Shown here: positions 52,444 to 60,574 of the stretch, piece after piece
Layout of the letters: the number at the start of each line of letters is the position of its first letter
Numbering within the stretch: the stretch's first letter is position 1
Source of the DNA: Maribacter algarum (ex Zhang et al. 2020)
GTDB taxonomy: Bacteria > Bacteroidota > Bacteroidia > Flavobacteriales > Flavobacteriaceae
Assembly (NCBI RefSeq): GCF_005885635.1
Contig: NZ_VATY01000003.1
Coordinates: 662,507 to 726,506, forward strand
Length of the DNA: 64,000 nt
Direction: 5' to 3'
The notes under the pieces: model-generated
What the model was told of the DNA's origin: nothing
The model's database searches: none
Seen by the model: the letters and a program-made list of their open reading frames with translations, nothing else
Made by a program: the position numbers and the translations under genes

Positions 52444-53415
52444 ATGCAAGAACAAACAGAAACGCTATTTGAAACTCCATTTGAGGAAGAAGTTCATACA
52501 GGACTAACCGATTACCCCAAACATCTTTCCTCAAAATACTTTTACGACGAAAAAGGGGATAAACTATTTCAGGATATTATGAATATGCCTGAATATTATC
52601 TTACAGATGCGGAGTTTGATATTTTTTCGACTAAAACCGAGAAAATAACTCAGCTTTTTTCCAAGGATTCCGAAAGTTTCAATCTCATTGAACTTGGCGC
52701 GGGAGACGGAAAGAAAACCAAAATTTTATTACAAAATCTGGTTGAAAATAAAGCCAATTTTAAATACCTCCCAATTGATATCAGTCCAAATGTGCTGGAC
52801 CAATTATCAAGTTCCCTTAAGACTGAAATTCCAGAAGTAGTTGTTAAACCGGAACAAGGCACCTATTTTGAAGCCTTAGAAAATATAGCTTCTCTTACCG
52901 ATGAAAAAAAGGTGATTCTTTTTCTTGGGTCTAATATTGGCAACCTTCTACATCCACAGGCCATTGATTTTTTGACACAGGTTCGAGAACTTATGCACAA
53001 AGATGATTTGTTTTTTGTTGGTTTTGACCAAAAGAAAAATCCGCAAACCATACTTGATGCTTATAATGATTCAACAGGAATTACAGCTGCTTTTAATAAA
53101 AATGTGCTTACACGAATTAATTCCGAATTAGAGGGCAACTTTGATTTAGACAAATTCCTCCATTGGGAAGTATATGACCCTGAGACTGGTACTGCCAAGA
53201 GTTATTTGGTGGCCAAAGAGACACAGGTGATTGCGATAAAGAAACTTGATTTAGAGGTTGAATTTGCGCAATGGGAAACTATTCACACTGAAATTTCTCA
53301 GAAATATGACGACAAAACCATAGAATGGCTTGCTGAAAAGTCAGGCTTACAAGTAGAAACTCAATTTACTGATTCGAAAAATCAGTATAAGAACTACGTA
53401 TTTATAAGAGCATAA
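52444..53415 (+). CDS. egtD: L-histidine N-alpha-methyltransferase
   Basis: EgtD (323 aa) trimethylates histidine to hercynine with SAM. LSSKYFYDEKGDKLFQDIMNMPEYYLTDAE is the typical N-terminal substrate region, followed by the SAM motif LIELGAGDGKKTKILL near 76-91, YLPIDISPNVLDQL and LFLGSNIGNLLHPQA. SAM supply links it to the methionine genes of the first half of the window. It is second gene of the egt operon. Confidence 0.95.
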   Translation: MQEQTETLFETPFEEEVHTGLTDYPKHLSSKYFYDEKGDKLFQDIMNMPEYYLTDAEFDIFSTKTEKITQLFSKDSESFNLIELGAGDGKKTKILLQNLVENKANFKYLPIDISPNVLDQLSSSLKTEIPEVVVKPEQGTYFEALENIASLTDEKKVILFLGSNIGNLLHPQAIDFLTQVRELMHKDDLFFVGFDQKKNPQTILDAYNDSTGITAAFNKNVLTRINSELEGNFDLDKFLHWEVYDPETGTAKSYLVAKETQVIAIKKLDLEVEFAQWETIHTEISQKYDDKTIEWLAEKSGLQVETQFTDSKNQYKNYVFIRA

Positions 53416-53440
53416 CAGATTCCCGCCTTCGCGAGAATAA
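53416..53440. repeat. Partial ATTCCCGCCTTCGCGAGAAT repeat
   Basis: GATTCCCGCCTTCGCGAGAAT between egtD and the DUF427 gene is a short inverted repeat of a type scattered in marine flavobacterial genomes. It forms a small hairpin and does not look like a terminator. Confidence 0.4.
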
Positions 53441-53457
53441 CAATAAATAACCTATTT

Positions 53458-53739
53458 ATGAAAGCAATTTGGAATAACACCGTAATAGCAGAAAGTGACG
53501 ATACCGTTGTTGTAGAAAACAATCATTACTTTCCAGCTGATAGCATTAAGAAAGAATTCTTTAAAGGTTCTGAAACGCATACTACCTGCCCTTGGAAAGG
53601 GCAAGCACATTACTATTCTCTAATAGTTGATGGAAAAGAAAATACCGATGCGGCCTGGTTCTATCCTGAGGTGAGCGAACTTGCTAAAGGCATCAAAGGA
53701 AGAGTCGCCTTTTGGAAAGGGGTTACGGTACAAAAATAG
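53458..53739 (+). CDS. DUF427 domain protein
   Basis: This compact 93-aa protein is the DUF427 fold alone: VIAESDDTVVVENNHYFP, TTCPWKGQAHYYSL with a conserved Cys and His, and AAWFYPEVSELAKGIKGRVAFWKGV. The function is unknown. It is third in line after egtB and egtD, 42 bases from egtD, and ends at a terminator. Confidence 0.92.
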   Translation: MKAIWNNTVIAESDDTVVVENNHYFPADSIKKEFFKGSETHTTCPWKGQAHYYSLIVDGKENTDAAWFYPEVSELAKGIKGRVAFWKGVTVQK

Positions 53740-53757
53740 AAACTTTTTAAAATAAAA

Positions 53758-53786
53758 AAGCCAAGATGTCATAAACACCTTGGCTT
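53758..53786. terminator. Bidirectional terminator between DUF427 and CBM48 genes
   Basis: AAGCCAAGATGT pairs with ACACCTTGGCTT (one mismatch). On the minus strand TTTTTTATTTT follows the stem; on the plus strand CAATTTTTTC follows. The two convergent genes share it. Confidence 0.85.
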
Positions 53787-53805
53787 CAATTTTTTCAAGT
53801 CCCTC

Positions 53806-54105
53806 CTACAATTCTAAAACTGCATTTTCAGAACCTGCATAATCGTTCCATTGGTAACGATCAGCTTCTGCTTCGTTTACGTAATTACCATCAATAATAT
53901 ACTTAAACTCGTAAGCATTCTCCTTTGGCAAATCAAAAGTACCTTTAAAAGTTCCGTTTTTCAACTTTTTCAAAGTGCTTGCTTTGTTTGCTTTCCAGTT
54001 ATTGAAATCGCCAACTACCGTTACTTTTTTTGCTTCTTCCGCTGGCACTGTAAAAGTAACTTTACATACCGGCTTTGTTTTTAAATACTGTTTTGCTATT
54101 CCCAT
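53806..54105 (-). CDS. Stand-alone CBM48/AMPK-type glycogen-binding domain protein
   Basis: This 99-aa protein consists of one immunoglobulin-like early-set domain: VTFTVPAEEAKKVTVVGDFNNWK (sheet and carbohydrate-binding Trp), GTFKGTFDLPKENAYEFKYIIDG and EADRYQWNDYAGSENAVLEL. Such domains bind glycogen or starch, or serve as regulatory modules. No catalytic part is attached and no glycan enzymes are adjacent, so its partner is unknown. Confidence 0.9.
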   Translation of the reverse strand: MGIAKQYLKTKPVCKVTFTVPAEEAKKVTVVGDFNNWKANKASTLKKLKNGTFKGTFDLPKENAYEFKYIIDGNYVNEAEADRYQWNDYAGSENAVLEL

Positions 54106-54145
54106 GATACTAAATTTTTAGACCTAACTGTGGTTAAATTCAGTG

Positions 54146-54173
54146 CAAATCTAAAGCATTAAAACGCTCATTT
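54146..54173 (-). promoter_or_regulatory. Promoter of the CBM48 gene
   Basis: An exact TAGATTTG -7 box (54146-54153) with TTGTA about 20 bases upstream on the minus strand forms a good promoter; the leader would be about 34 bases. Confidence 0.6.
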
Positions 54174-54335
54174 ACAATGACTAATATCATTTTTGTCGAT
54201 TTCGTAATATTTAGATAACAATTAACACCTCCTTGATAAAAAAAGCAGACTTAAATTCTTAAGTAAGTAAATGTTGCGATACAACTTTTAGGATTCCTTC
54301 ATTCCAAGTAATGCATAAATTGGAACAAAAGGAGC

Positions 54336-55418
54336 CTATCGTTTTTCAATAAGCTCGGCAATTTGGGTAATCTCATCAATAGTGTTATAAAAATGAAATC
54401 CAAACCGAATTCCATTTCCACGTTTGGCGCACATTACGCCATTGTCAATGAGATATTGAAAAAGAGCATCATCACCTTTAATATTAAATATGGTGCTATG
54501 TGATTTTCGTTTGGTCACCTTAGTTTCTAATAAACTCATATCTCTAAAAACAGACATAGCTTTTTCGCTTAAAACTTGATTTTGAGTGGTAATGGCAGAC
54601 ATTCCTATTTCTTGAAAAAAGTTAAGAGAAAACTGTAGGCTTCCAAAACTATGTCCTGATAAATGACCTGGCTCAAAATACTTTGCAAAAGGAATGGCGC
54701 CTTCTTGTTTTATTGTCACACTGGCGGTATTATCACCAATAGACTTTACCACTATACGCTGTTCAGCAAAATCGCTAAACAGCATAAAACCATTTCCGTA
54801 ACCACCTAACATCCACTTATAACCACTTGTCCCTAAAACATCAATACCTGAGTTTTCAAAATTAAATTCTTGAGTACCCATAAATTGTGTCCCGTCAGCA
54901 ATAATCAAAAGGTCAGGGTATTTTGATTTTAATTGCTTTATGAATTCTAAGTCTATTTTGATTCCGTTTTGCCAATGCACTATAGCAAAGGCCATTACAT
55001 TTATTTGTTCTTTTTCTATAATTTCAGCGATCGTATCTTCTACATTTTCGTCAATTACTGCATAGTGCATTTCAAATTCTCGCCGTTCAAAAGGCCAATT
55101 TACTGATGCGTAATCATTTTCTAAGACCAATACTTTTGAAGATTCACTTAAACCCTCAAGCAAAAAATTCATTCCCGTTGAAAAGTTGTTTATCAAGGCA
55201 ACATTTTCTTGCTTGCATTCAAAAACTTCAGAAATCGTCGTTCTTGTTTCTTCAAGAAGATGCCCTCGTTTTTTAGGCATTTCCGTAGCATGAATCAATA
55301 CATCAAGGTCACGCTCTTGCCGCCAATCCAGTAGATCATCATACATAGGACCAAGAACGGGAGTGTTTACATAGATATATTGACCTAAAATTGGGAATTG
55401 CTTTCGAATATTTTCCAT
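54336..55418 (-). CDS. Aminotransferase class V-fold PLP enzyme
   Basis: The enzyme (360 aa) has the class V layout: NFSTGMNFLLEGL near 88-100, the PLP-facing Asp in LLIIADGTQFMG, and the Schiff-base lysine in VLGTSGYKWMLGGYGNGFM near 196-214, followed by GHLSGHSFGSLQFSL. Related enzymes are desulfurases, aminotransferases or C-S lyases; the substrate is not evident. Because egtB and egtD are 1 kb away, a C-S lyase role (EgtE-like) is conceivable, but the gene is on the other strand and the proposal is weak. Confidence 0.82.
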   Translation of the reverse strand: MENIRKQFPILGQYIYVNTPVLGPMYDDLLDWRQERDLDVLIHATEMPKKRGHLLEETRTTISEVFECKQENVALINNFSTGMNFLLEGLSESSKVLVLENDYASVNWPFERREFEMHYAVIDENVEDTIAEIIEKEQINVMAFAIVHWQNGIKIDLEFIKQLKSKYPDLLIIADGTQFMGTQEFNFENSGIDVLGTSGYKWMLGGYGNGFMLFSDFAEQRIVVKSIGDNTASVTIKQEGAIPFAKYFEPGHLSGHSFGSLQFSLNFFQEIGMSAITTQNQVLSEKAMSVFRDMSLLETKVTKRKSHSTIFNIKGDDALFQYLIDNGVMCAKRGNGIRFGFHFYNTIDEITQIAELIEKR

Positions 55419-55472
55419 ACGAAGGATAAAAGTGTTTTGTGGTATCTTTAATACGTAAAGTTAGCCAATAGA

Positions 55473-55856
55473 ATGCTCACCAAAAATAAAAATACCGCGG
55501 GAATAGATCTCGAACAGCACGAATTGCTTGAAACTGCACAGAAGCGAATCAAGCAAAAGAAAAGACTTTTTACACATTTCGTTATTTTTTTGATTGGTAG
55601 TGTCTTTCTTATCCTCATAAATAAAATCTTGAAGTATGGTGAAACCTATAATTGGTTTATCTGGGCAATTACCTTTTGGGCTTTTCTTTTCGTAATTCAC
55701 GCCTTTAATGTTTTTATCACCCAAAAATTTATGGGAAAGGACTGGGAACGTTCTCAACGCGAAAAATTAGTAGCCAAACAAAGAACAAAAATCAAAGAAT
55801 TGCAAAAGGAAATTGAAACCGATTTTCCACTCTCTAAGATCAATAAAAAGGAGTAA
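55473..55856 (+). CDS. 2TM domain-containing protein
   Basis: This small membrane protein (127 aa) has two membrane segments (residues about 37-54 and 64-84: VIFLIGSVFLILINKIL, WFIWAITFWAFLFVIHAFNVF) separated by a short loop. A basic, coiled cytosolic tail follows (KFMGKDWERSQREKLVAKQ). This is the flavobacterial 2TM family, found alone or fused to LytTR/histidine kinase-like proteins. The function is unknown. Confidence 0.85.
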   Translation: MLTKNKNTAGIDLEQHELLETAQKRIKQKKRLFTHFVIFLIGSVFLILINKILKYGETYNWFIWAITFWAFLFVIHAFNVFITQKFMGKDWERSQREKLVAKQRTKIKELQKEIETDFPLSKINKKE

Positions 55857-55946
55857 GTTTATGCTATAAAATAGATAGTGTCTTACCAACACATATAATT
55901 GGTCTGTTTTTTGCGATAGTACAAACCAAAAATACAATACAATACC

Positions 55947-56441
55947 GTGAATACCATAACCTTGATAGCAGCTGCTTCAAAAAACAATGCCCTAGGCAAA
56001 GACAATGATTTATTGTGGCATTTACCCGATGATTTCAAGCGATTTAAAAAGCTTACAACGGGTCATAAAATCATTATGGGAAGAAAGACTTTTGAAAGTT
56101 TTCCTAAGCCATTACCAAATAGAACCCATATCATCATTACGCGAGATAAGGAGTATACTGTTTCTTTTGAAGAGTGTATCGTAGTCCACTCTATTGAAGC
56201 GGCATTAAAACTAGTGCAGAATGATGAAATCTCTTATATCATTGGTGGAGGTGAAATCTATCGACAAGGTGAAAAATTTGCTACTAAAATTGAACTTACA
56301 CGGGTTCACAAAGCCTTTGAAGCAGATACTTTTTTTCCTGAAATTGATTTGAATGATTGGGAACTTATCGAAGAAGAGTACCATCCTCGTGATGAGAAAC
56401 ATCAATATGATTTTACCTATTTAACGTACGTTCGCAGGTAG
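55947..56441 (+). CDS. folA: Dihydrofolate reductase
   Basis: DHFR (164 aa) regenerates tetrahydrofolate after thymidylate synthase. TLIAAASKNNALGKDNDLLWHLPDDFKRFKKLT, GRKTFESFPKPLPNRTHIIITR, ISYIIGGGEIYRQ and ADTFFPEID are classical motifs with the active-site acid in LPDDFKRF. The start is GTG at 55947, the only codon that gives the complete N-terminal strand. It converges with murI, two bases apart. Confidence 0.96.
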   Translation: MNTITLIAAASKNNALGKDNDLLWHLPDDFKRFKKLTTGHKIIMGRKTFESFPKPLPNRTHIIITRDKEYTVSFEECIVVHSIEAALKLVQNDEISYIIGGGEIYRQGEKFATKIELTRVHKAFEADTFFPEIDLNDWELIEEEYHPRDEKHQYDFTYLTYVRR

Positions 56442-56443
56442 AA

Positions 56444-57232
56444 TTAGAAGTCCAGAAATGCCGTTTTCACATTTGACTTTTCTCCCTTCAGAAAGCTTTC
56501 CAAAATCCTAACATCTGCATTTGTGAAAAAATGATGTTTTCCTTTTCCTTCGGATGGATTGCTCAAACCATTTTGCTCTAAAACTGATTTTGTTTGTCTT
56601 GCAACCGCCTCACCAGAATCTATGATTTTTACGTTTTCTGGAAGCATTTCCCTTAAAACTGGAATCAGATATGGGTAATGTGTACATCCTAAAACCAAGT
56701 AATCAATTTCAGCAGCCAACATTGGAGCCAATTTTATTTCAAGAACACGCTTACTCATAGCGCTATTGGCCATACCAGCTTCGATTAATTTTACTAAACC
56801 CGTCCCCTCCTGTTCGATTATCTGAATTCCCGAAGCATGATTTTTAGAAGTATAATGAAAAAGGCTACTGGACAAAGTCCCTTTTGTTGCCAAAACTCCC
56901 ACTTTTTTAGACTGTGATTGTAAAGCAGCTGGTTTTATCGCTGGTTCAATTCCGATAAATGGCACATCATAATTTTCCCGCAAATAGGATATAGCATTTG
57001 TGGTAGCCGTGTTACAAGCAACGACAATTAACTTACAGTCTTTTGCTAGCAAAAATTCGGTGTTCTTTATACTCAATTGTAAAATTTGCTCTTCGGATTT
57101 TTCCCCGTAAGGAGCATTCTTACTATCAGCTAGGTAAATAGTATCCTCATTGGACAGTAGTCCGTTGATTTCCTTCCAGATGGAAGTTCCTCCAACACCC
57201 GAGTCAAAAATACCTATGGGACGATTGTTCAT
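56444..57232 (-). CDS. murI: Glutamate racemase
   Basis: MurI (262 aa) supplies D-glutamate for peptidoglycan. IGIFDSGVGGTSIW near 6-19, ADSKNAPYGEKS, the two catalytic cysteines in VVACNTATTNAIS near 70-82 and LGCTHYPYLIP near 181-191, and GVLATKGTLSS are intact. It is co-directional with pafA, which lies ten bases upstream in the transcript. Confidence 0.96.
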   Translation of the reverse strand: MNNRPIGIFDSGVGGTSIWKEINGLLSNEDTIYLADSKNAPYGEKSEEQILQLSIKNTEFLLAKDCKLIVVACNTATTNAISYLRENYDVPFIGIEPAIKPAALQSQSKKVGVLATKGTLSSSLFHYTSKNHASGIQIIEQEGTGLVKLIEAGMANSAMSKRVLEIKLAPMLAAEIDYLVLGCTHYPYLIPVLREMLPENVKIIDSGEAVARQTKSVLEQNGLSNPSEGKGKHHFFTNADVRILESFLKGEKSNVKTAFLDF

Positions 57233-57242
57233 GAACTATCTA

Positions 57243-58913
57243 TTATTCCAGCACCTCAGCGATAGGTTCACCCGTTGTTCCATTCGGAAAGGCAATACCT
57301 AAAAGTGTAGCTATTGTAGGAGCAATATCAGGGATTTCCGTTCTATTAACCATGCTTCCCTTCCGAATACCCTTTCCATAAAACAATAAGGGAACATGGG
57401 TATCATAAATCTGGGGTGACCCATGGGTAGAACCGGTTCTTGGATAACTTATAACTCCTGGTTTTAAGACTACCAAAACATCACCTGAACGCTTTTGATT
57501 ATATCCGTTTTGGAGAATATAAGGTATTCCCTTGGTATAATTATTTTGCATCATCTGGTGCCCTGTATATACACGGTCAATACCTTTATAATTCAACAAT
57601 TCATTTGCAATGGTTTCTTGCACCTTAGCTACTTCGATATCCATATTCTTAATCACCTTATGATCTAAAAAGAATTGATAGTTCGAGAAATTTTTAACCA
57701 CATTGGCCGTTCCAAATTTGTATTGCAAAAACGCATTGAACTTTGGTTTAATGGAATCATAAACGAAATAGCCAGCAGGAATTTTTTGATCACTTAAATA
57801 AGCAGGTACATCTATTGCTCCGTGATCTGCGGTAAGAAAAACAGTATACTCGTCTTTCCCTACTTTTCTATCCAAAGTATTAAGAAGATTTTGCAAATCG
57901 ACATCCAATTGAATGTAAGTATCCTGAACTTCTTTCGAGTTCACACCGAATTTATGTCCAATATAATCGGTACTTGAATAACTAATGGCTAAGAAGTCGG
58001 TTGCCTCATCCTTTCCTAAATCCTCGCCTTCTATAGCAGCAAGGGCAAAATCCGTAGTTATACGATTACCATACGGAGTATATTTTATAATCTCAAAATC
58101 TTTCTTCTTATCCAAAAGATTAGGCGTGCTATGAGGGAAAGTTGGTGTTTTTTCAGTTTCAAATAATCCTTCATAGGTATTATTGTCACTTCCACTTTCC
58201 AAATACGTATTGATGACCTTAGCCGTATTCCAAGGCTTCTTATATTTTTCTACCGCGTCAGAGGCATTGAAATCATTTACCCATTTTGGAAGTTCCTGCA
58301 TATAATACGTACTTGTAATCCAATCGCCTTCATCTGCTCCATGAAACCAATAAGCCGCGTTCGCTGTATGTCCACCTGGCAAAACTGCCCCTCGGTCTTT
58401 TAAAGCAACCGCAACTGTCTTTCCTCTCATTTGGGTATGCAGTCGTAACTCGTCAGTAATAGTTGTCACGTTCATTCTATGTGGAGACATTTTACCTGCT
58501 TCCGAAGCAGTACCAACAGATGTATAACGGTCGTCTGAAGCACAATAAACACTGATACCGGCTTCCTTGTCGTACCAATTGTTACCTATCACGCCATGAG
58601 TCGCAGGTGCCGCCCCAGTATACACTGAAGTATGCCCAGGGCCCGTACTTGTAGGTGCATAATTGAAATGATTGTTCTTGCAATTGAAACCCTCATTGAC
58701 CAAACGTTTAAATCCACCTTCATCAAAATGGTTCCAAAATCGAGTGAGATAATCATATCGCATTTGATCCACAACAATGCCTACTACTAACTTGGGTGAA
58801 GTCTTTAGATTGGTATTCTCATTGTTCTTTTGATTTTTTTGCCCGAAACCATTCAGAGTCCCGAAAAGAATGAGACATAGTACTACAAGTAATAGTTGAT
58901 TTTTCTTTTGCAT
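57243..58913 (-). CDS. pafA: Alkaline phosphatase PafA-type
   Basis: This periplasmic phosphatase (556 aa) has an N-terminal signal segment (LLLVVLCLILFGTLNGFGQ). Metal ligands and the Thr nucleophile lie in VGIVVDQMRYDYL and NYAPTSTGPGHTSVYTG, with further ligands in SSTDYIGHKFG, LTADHGAID and GSTHGSPQIYDTHVPLLFYG. Single Thr nucleophile and length match the flavobacterial PafA, which releases phosphate from many monoesters without needing phosphate starvation. The preceding region contains no Pho-like motif that I could recognise. Confidence 0.93.
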   Translation of the reverse strand: MQKKNQLLLVVLCLILFGTLNGFGQKNQKNNENTNLKTSPKLVVGIVVDQMRYDYLTRFWNHFDEGGFKRLVNEGFNCKNNHFNYAPTSTGPGHTSVYTGAAPATHGVIGNNWYDKEAGISVYCASDDRYTSVGTASEAGKMSPHRMNVTTITDELRLHTQMRGKTVAVALKDRGAVLPGGHTANAAYWFHGADEGDWITSTYYMQELPKWVNDFNASDAVEKYKKPWNTAKVINTYLESGSDNNTYEGLFETEKTPTFPHSTPNLLDKKKDFEIIKYTPYGNRITTDFALAAIEGEDLGKDEATDFLAISYSSTDYIGHKFGVNSKEVQDTYIQLDVDLQNLLNTLDRKVGKDEYTVFLTADHGAIDVPAYLSDQKIPAGYFVYDSIKPKFNAFLQYKFGTANVVKNFSNYQFFLDHKVIKNMDIEVAKVQETIANELLNYKGIDRVYTGHQMMQNNYTKGIPYILQNGYNQKRSGDVLVVLKPGVISYPRTGSTHGSPQIYDTHVPLLFYGKGIRKGSMVNRTEIPDIAPTIATLLGIAFPNGTTGEPIAEVLE

Positions 58914-59026
58914 ATTGCCATTTGTTGAAAGAGTAAAAGTAAATAAAATACCTCTTTTAAAATCTAAATCACAGTTAAGAGAATGTTTTATTCTTATTTT
59001 TACATCAAGATGTCTAATTTCATTTG

Positions 59027-59764
59027 ATGAAGTATTTAACTGATATTGGGGGCTACGCGATTATGGTCATTGACCTTTTCAAAAAGCCTACCAAATGGAG
59101 AATCATGAAGAATTTGATTCTCAAGGAGATAGATGAACTCATCTTCGGGTCGTTAGGTATTATTGTTTTTATATCCTTTTTTATTGGTGCGGTTGTTTCA
59201 ATTCAAACTGCCATGAACCTTACTAGCGATTTAATCCCAAAGAACTTAATAGGTTTTGCTACACGTCAGTCCATTATTTTAGAATTCGCACCAACTTTTT
59301 GTTCTGTAATCATGGCCGGTAAAGTGGGTTCTTTTATTACCTCTAGTATAGGTACTATGCGTGTAACAGAGCAAATAGATGCGCTTGAAGTCATGGGTGT
59401 TAATGCCTTGAATTATCTTGTTTTTCCAAAAATCGTTGCCATGATGTTATATCCATTCATCATTTCAGTAGCTATGTATGTCGGTATTTTCGGTGGATGG
59501 TTCGCTGGGGTTTTTGGGGGGTTTATTACTAGTGCAGATTTTGTAGAAGGAGTTACTATGGATTTCATTCCTTTTCATGTTACGTATTCTTTTATAAAGA
59601 CCTTTGTATTCGCATTTCTGTTAGCCACAATTCCATCATACCATGGATTTTATATGAAAGGTGGTGCTCTTGAGGTCGGAAAGGCAAGTACAACTTCCTT
59701 TGTATGGACGAGTGTGGTCATTATTATCACAAATTATGTTCTAACCCAACTATTACTTACCTAA
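59027..59764 (+). CDS. mlaE: MlaE-family ABC transporter permease
   Basis: The permease (245 aa from ATG 59027; a TTG three bases earlier was dismissed) has about five membrane segments. MlaE/YrbE hallmarks are GAVVSIQTAMNL, LEFAPTFCSVIMAGKVGSFITSSIGTMRVTEQIDALEVMGVN and PFHVTYSFIKTFVFAF. It would move phospholipids between the membranes with the ATPase encoded next. The stop overlaps the next ATG by one base (TAATG). No mlaD (MCE) gene follows. Confidence 0.92.
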   Translation: MKYLTDIGGYAIMVIDLFKKPTKWRIMKNLILKEIDELIFGSLGIIVFISFFIGAVVSIQTAMNLTSDLIPKNLIGFATRQSIILEFAPTFCSVIMAGKVGSFITSSIGTMRVTEQIDALEVMGVNALNYLVFPKIVAMMLYPFIISVAMYVGIFGGWFAGVFGGFITSADFVEGVTMDFIPFHVTYSFIKTFVFAFLLATIPSYHGFYMKGGALEVGKASTTSFVWTSVVIIITNYVLTQLLLT

Positions 59765-60531
59765 TGATTGAAGTAGAAAACATACATAAGTCTTTTGATG
59801 ATGCTCATATCTTAAAGGGAATAACGACTACTTTTGATACCGGAAAGACGAATCTTATCATCGGACAAAGTGGATCAGGAAAAACGGTTTTCCTAAAGTG
59901 TTTATTAGGGTTATTTGAACCAACTGAAGGTAAAATCTGTTATGACGGACAAAACTTTTCGGAACTCTCAAGTCAAGAACAACGGGCGCTAAAGGAAGAT
60001 ATGGGCATGGTTTTTCAAGGAAGCGCTCTTTTTGACGGCCTCACTGTAGCGGGCAACGTAATGTTTCCGCTCGAAATGTTTACAAAACTCTCCAAGTCTG
60101 AAATGGAAGACCGCGTGAATATTGTTTTAAATAGGGTCAATCTTGTTGATGCGCATCATAAATACCCATCAGAAATTTCAGGAGGTATGCAAAAAAGGGT
60201 GGCTATTGCTAGAGCTATTGTTATGAATCCTCAATATTTGTTCTGTGATGAACCTAATTCAGGATTAGACCCAAGAACCGCCATTGTAATTGATAATCTT
60301 ATCAAAGAGATTACCGAGGAATATAATATTACAACTGTTATCAATACACATGATATGAATTCGGTGATGGAGATTGGGGAAAAAATACTATTCCTCAAAG
60401 ACGGGCTCAAAGAATGGGAAGGTACAAAACATGAAATTTTTAAAACCGATAATGAAGCAGTAACTAATTTTGTGTACTCCTCCGAACTTTTCAAAAAGGT
60501 ACGGCAGATGTATATTGAAGAGCGGAATTAA
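59764..60531 (+). CDS. mlaF: MlaF-type ABC transporter ATP-binding protein
   Basis: The ATPase (255 aa from ATG 59764, MIEVENIHKSF) has Walker A GQSGSGKTVFLKCLLGL near 35-51, the Q-loop VFQGSALFDGLTVAGNV, ABC signature EISGGMQKRVAIARAI and Walker B YLFCDEPNSGLDP, with the switch His in INTHDMNSV. NSGLDP and ALFDGLTV are typical of the Mla/Ttg2 subgroup. Coupled to mlaE by the TAATG overlap. Confidence 0.94.
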   Translation: MIEVENIHKSFDDAHILKGITTTFDTGKTNLIIGQSGSGKTVFLKCLLGLFEPTEGKICYDGQNFSELSSQEQRALKEDMGMVFQGSALFDGLTVAGNVMFPLEMFTKLSKSEMEDRVNIVLNRVNLVDAHHKYPSEISGGMQKRVAIARAIVMNPQYLFCDEPNSGLDPRTAIVIDNLIKEITEEYNITTVINTHDMNSVMEIGEKILFLKDGLKEWEGTKHEIFKTDNEAVTNFVYSSELFKKVRQMYIEERN

Positions 60532-60574
60532 ATCATTCAATATTTATTGATAAAACATCAATCTTGAATGATTT
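60530..60574. terminator. Hairpin at the convergent mlaF / DUF389 ends
   Basis: AAATCATTCAA (60530-60540) pairs with TTGAATGATTT (60564-60574), and ATTGAT/ATCAAT pair inside. The right arm lies within the last codons of the DUF389 gene. It lacks a strong T-run but is the only structure between the convergent genes. Confidence 0.45.
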
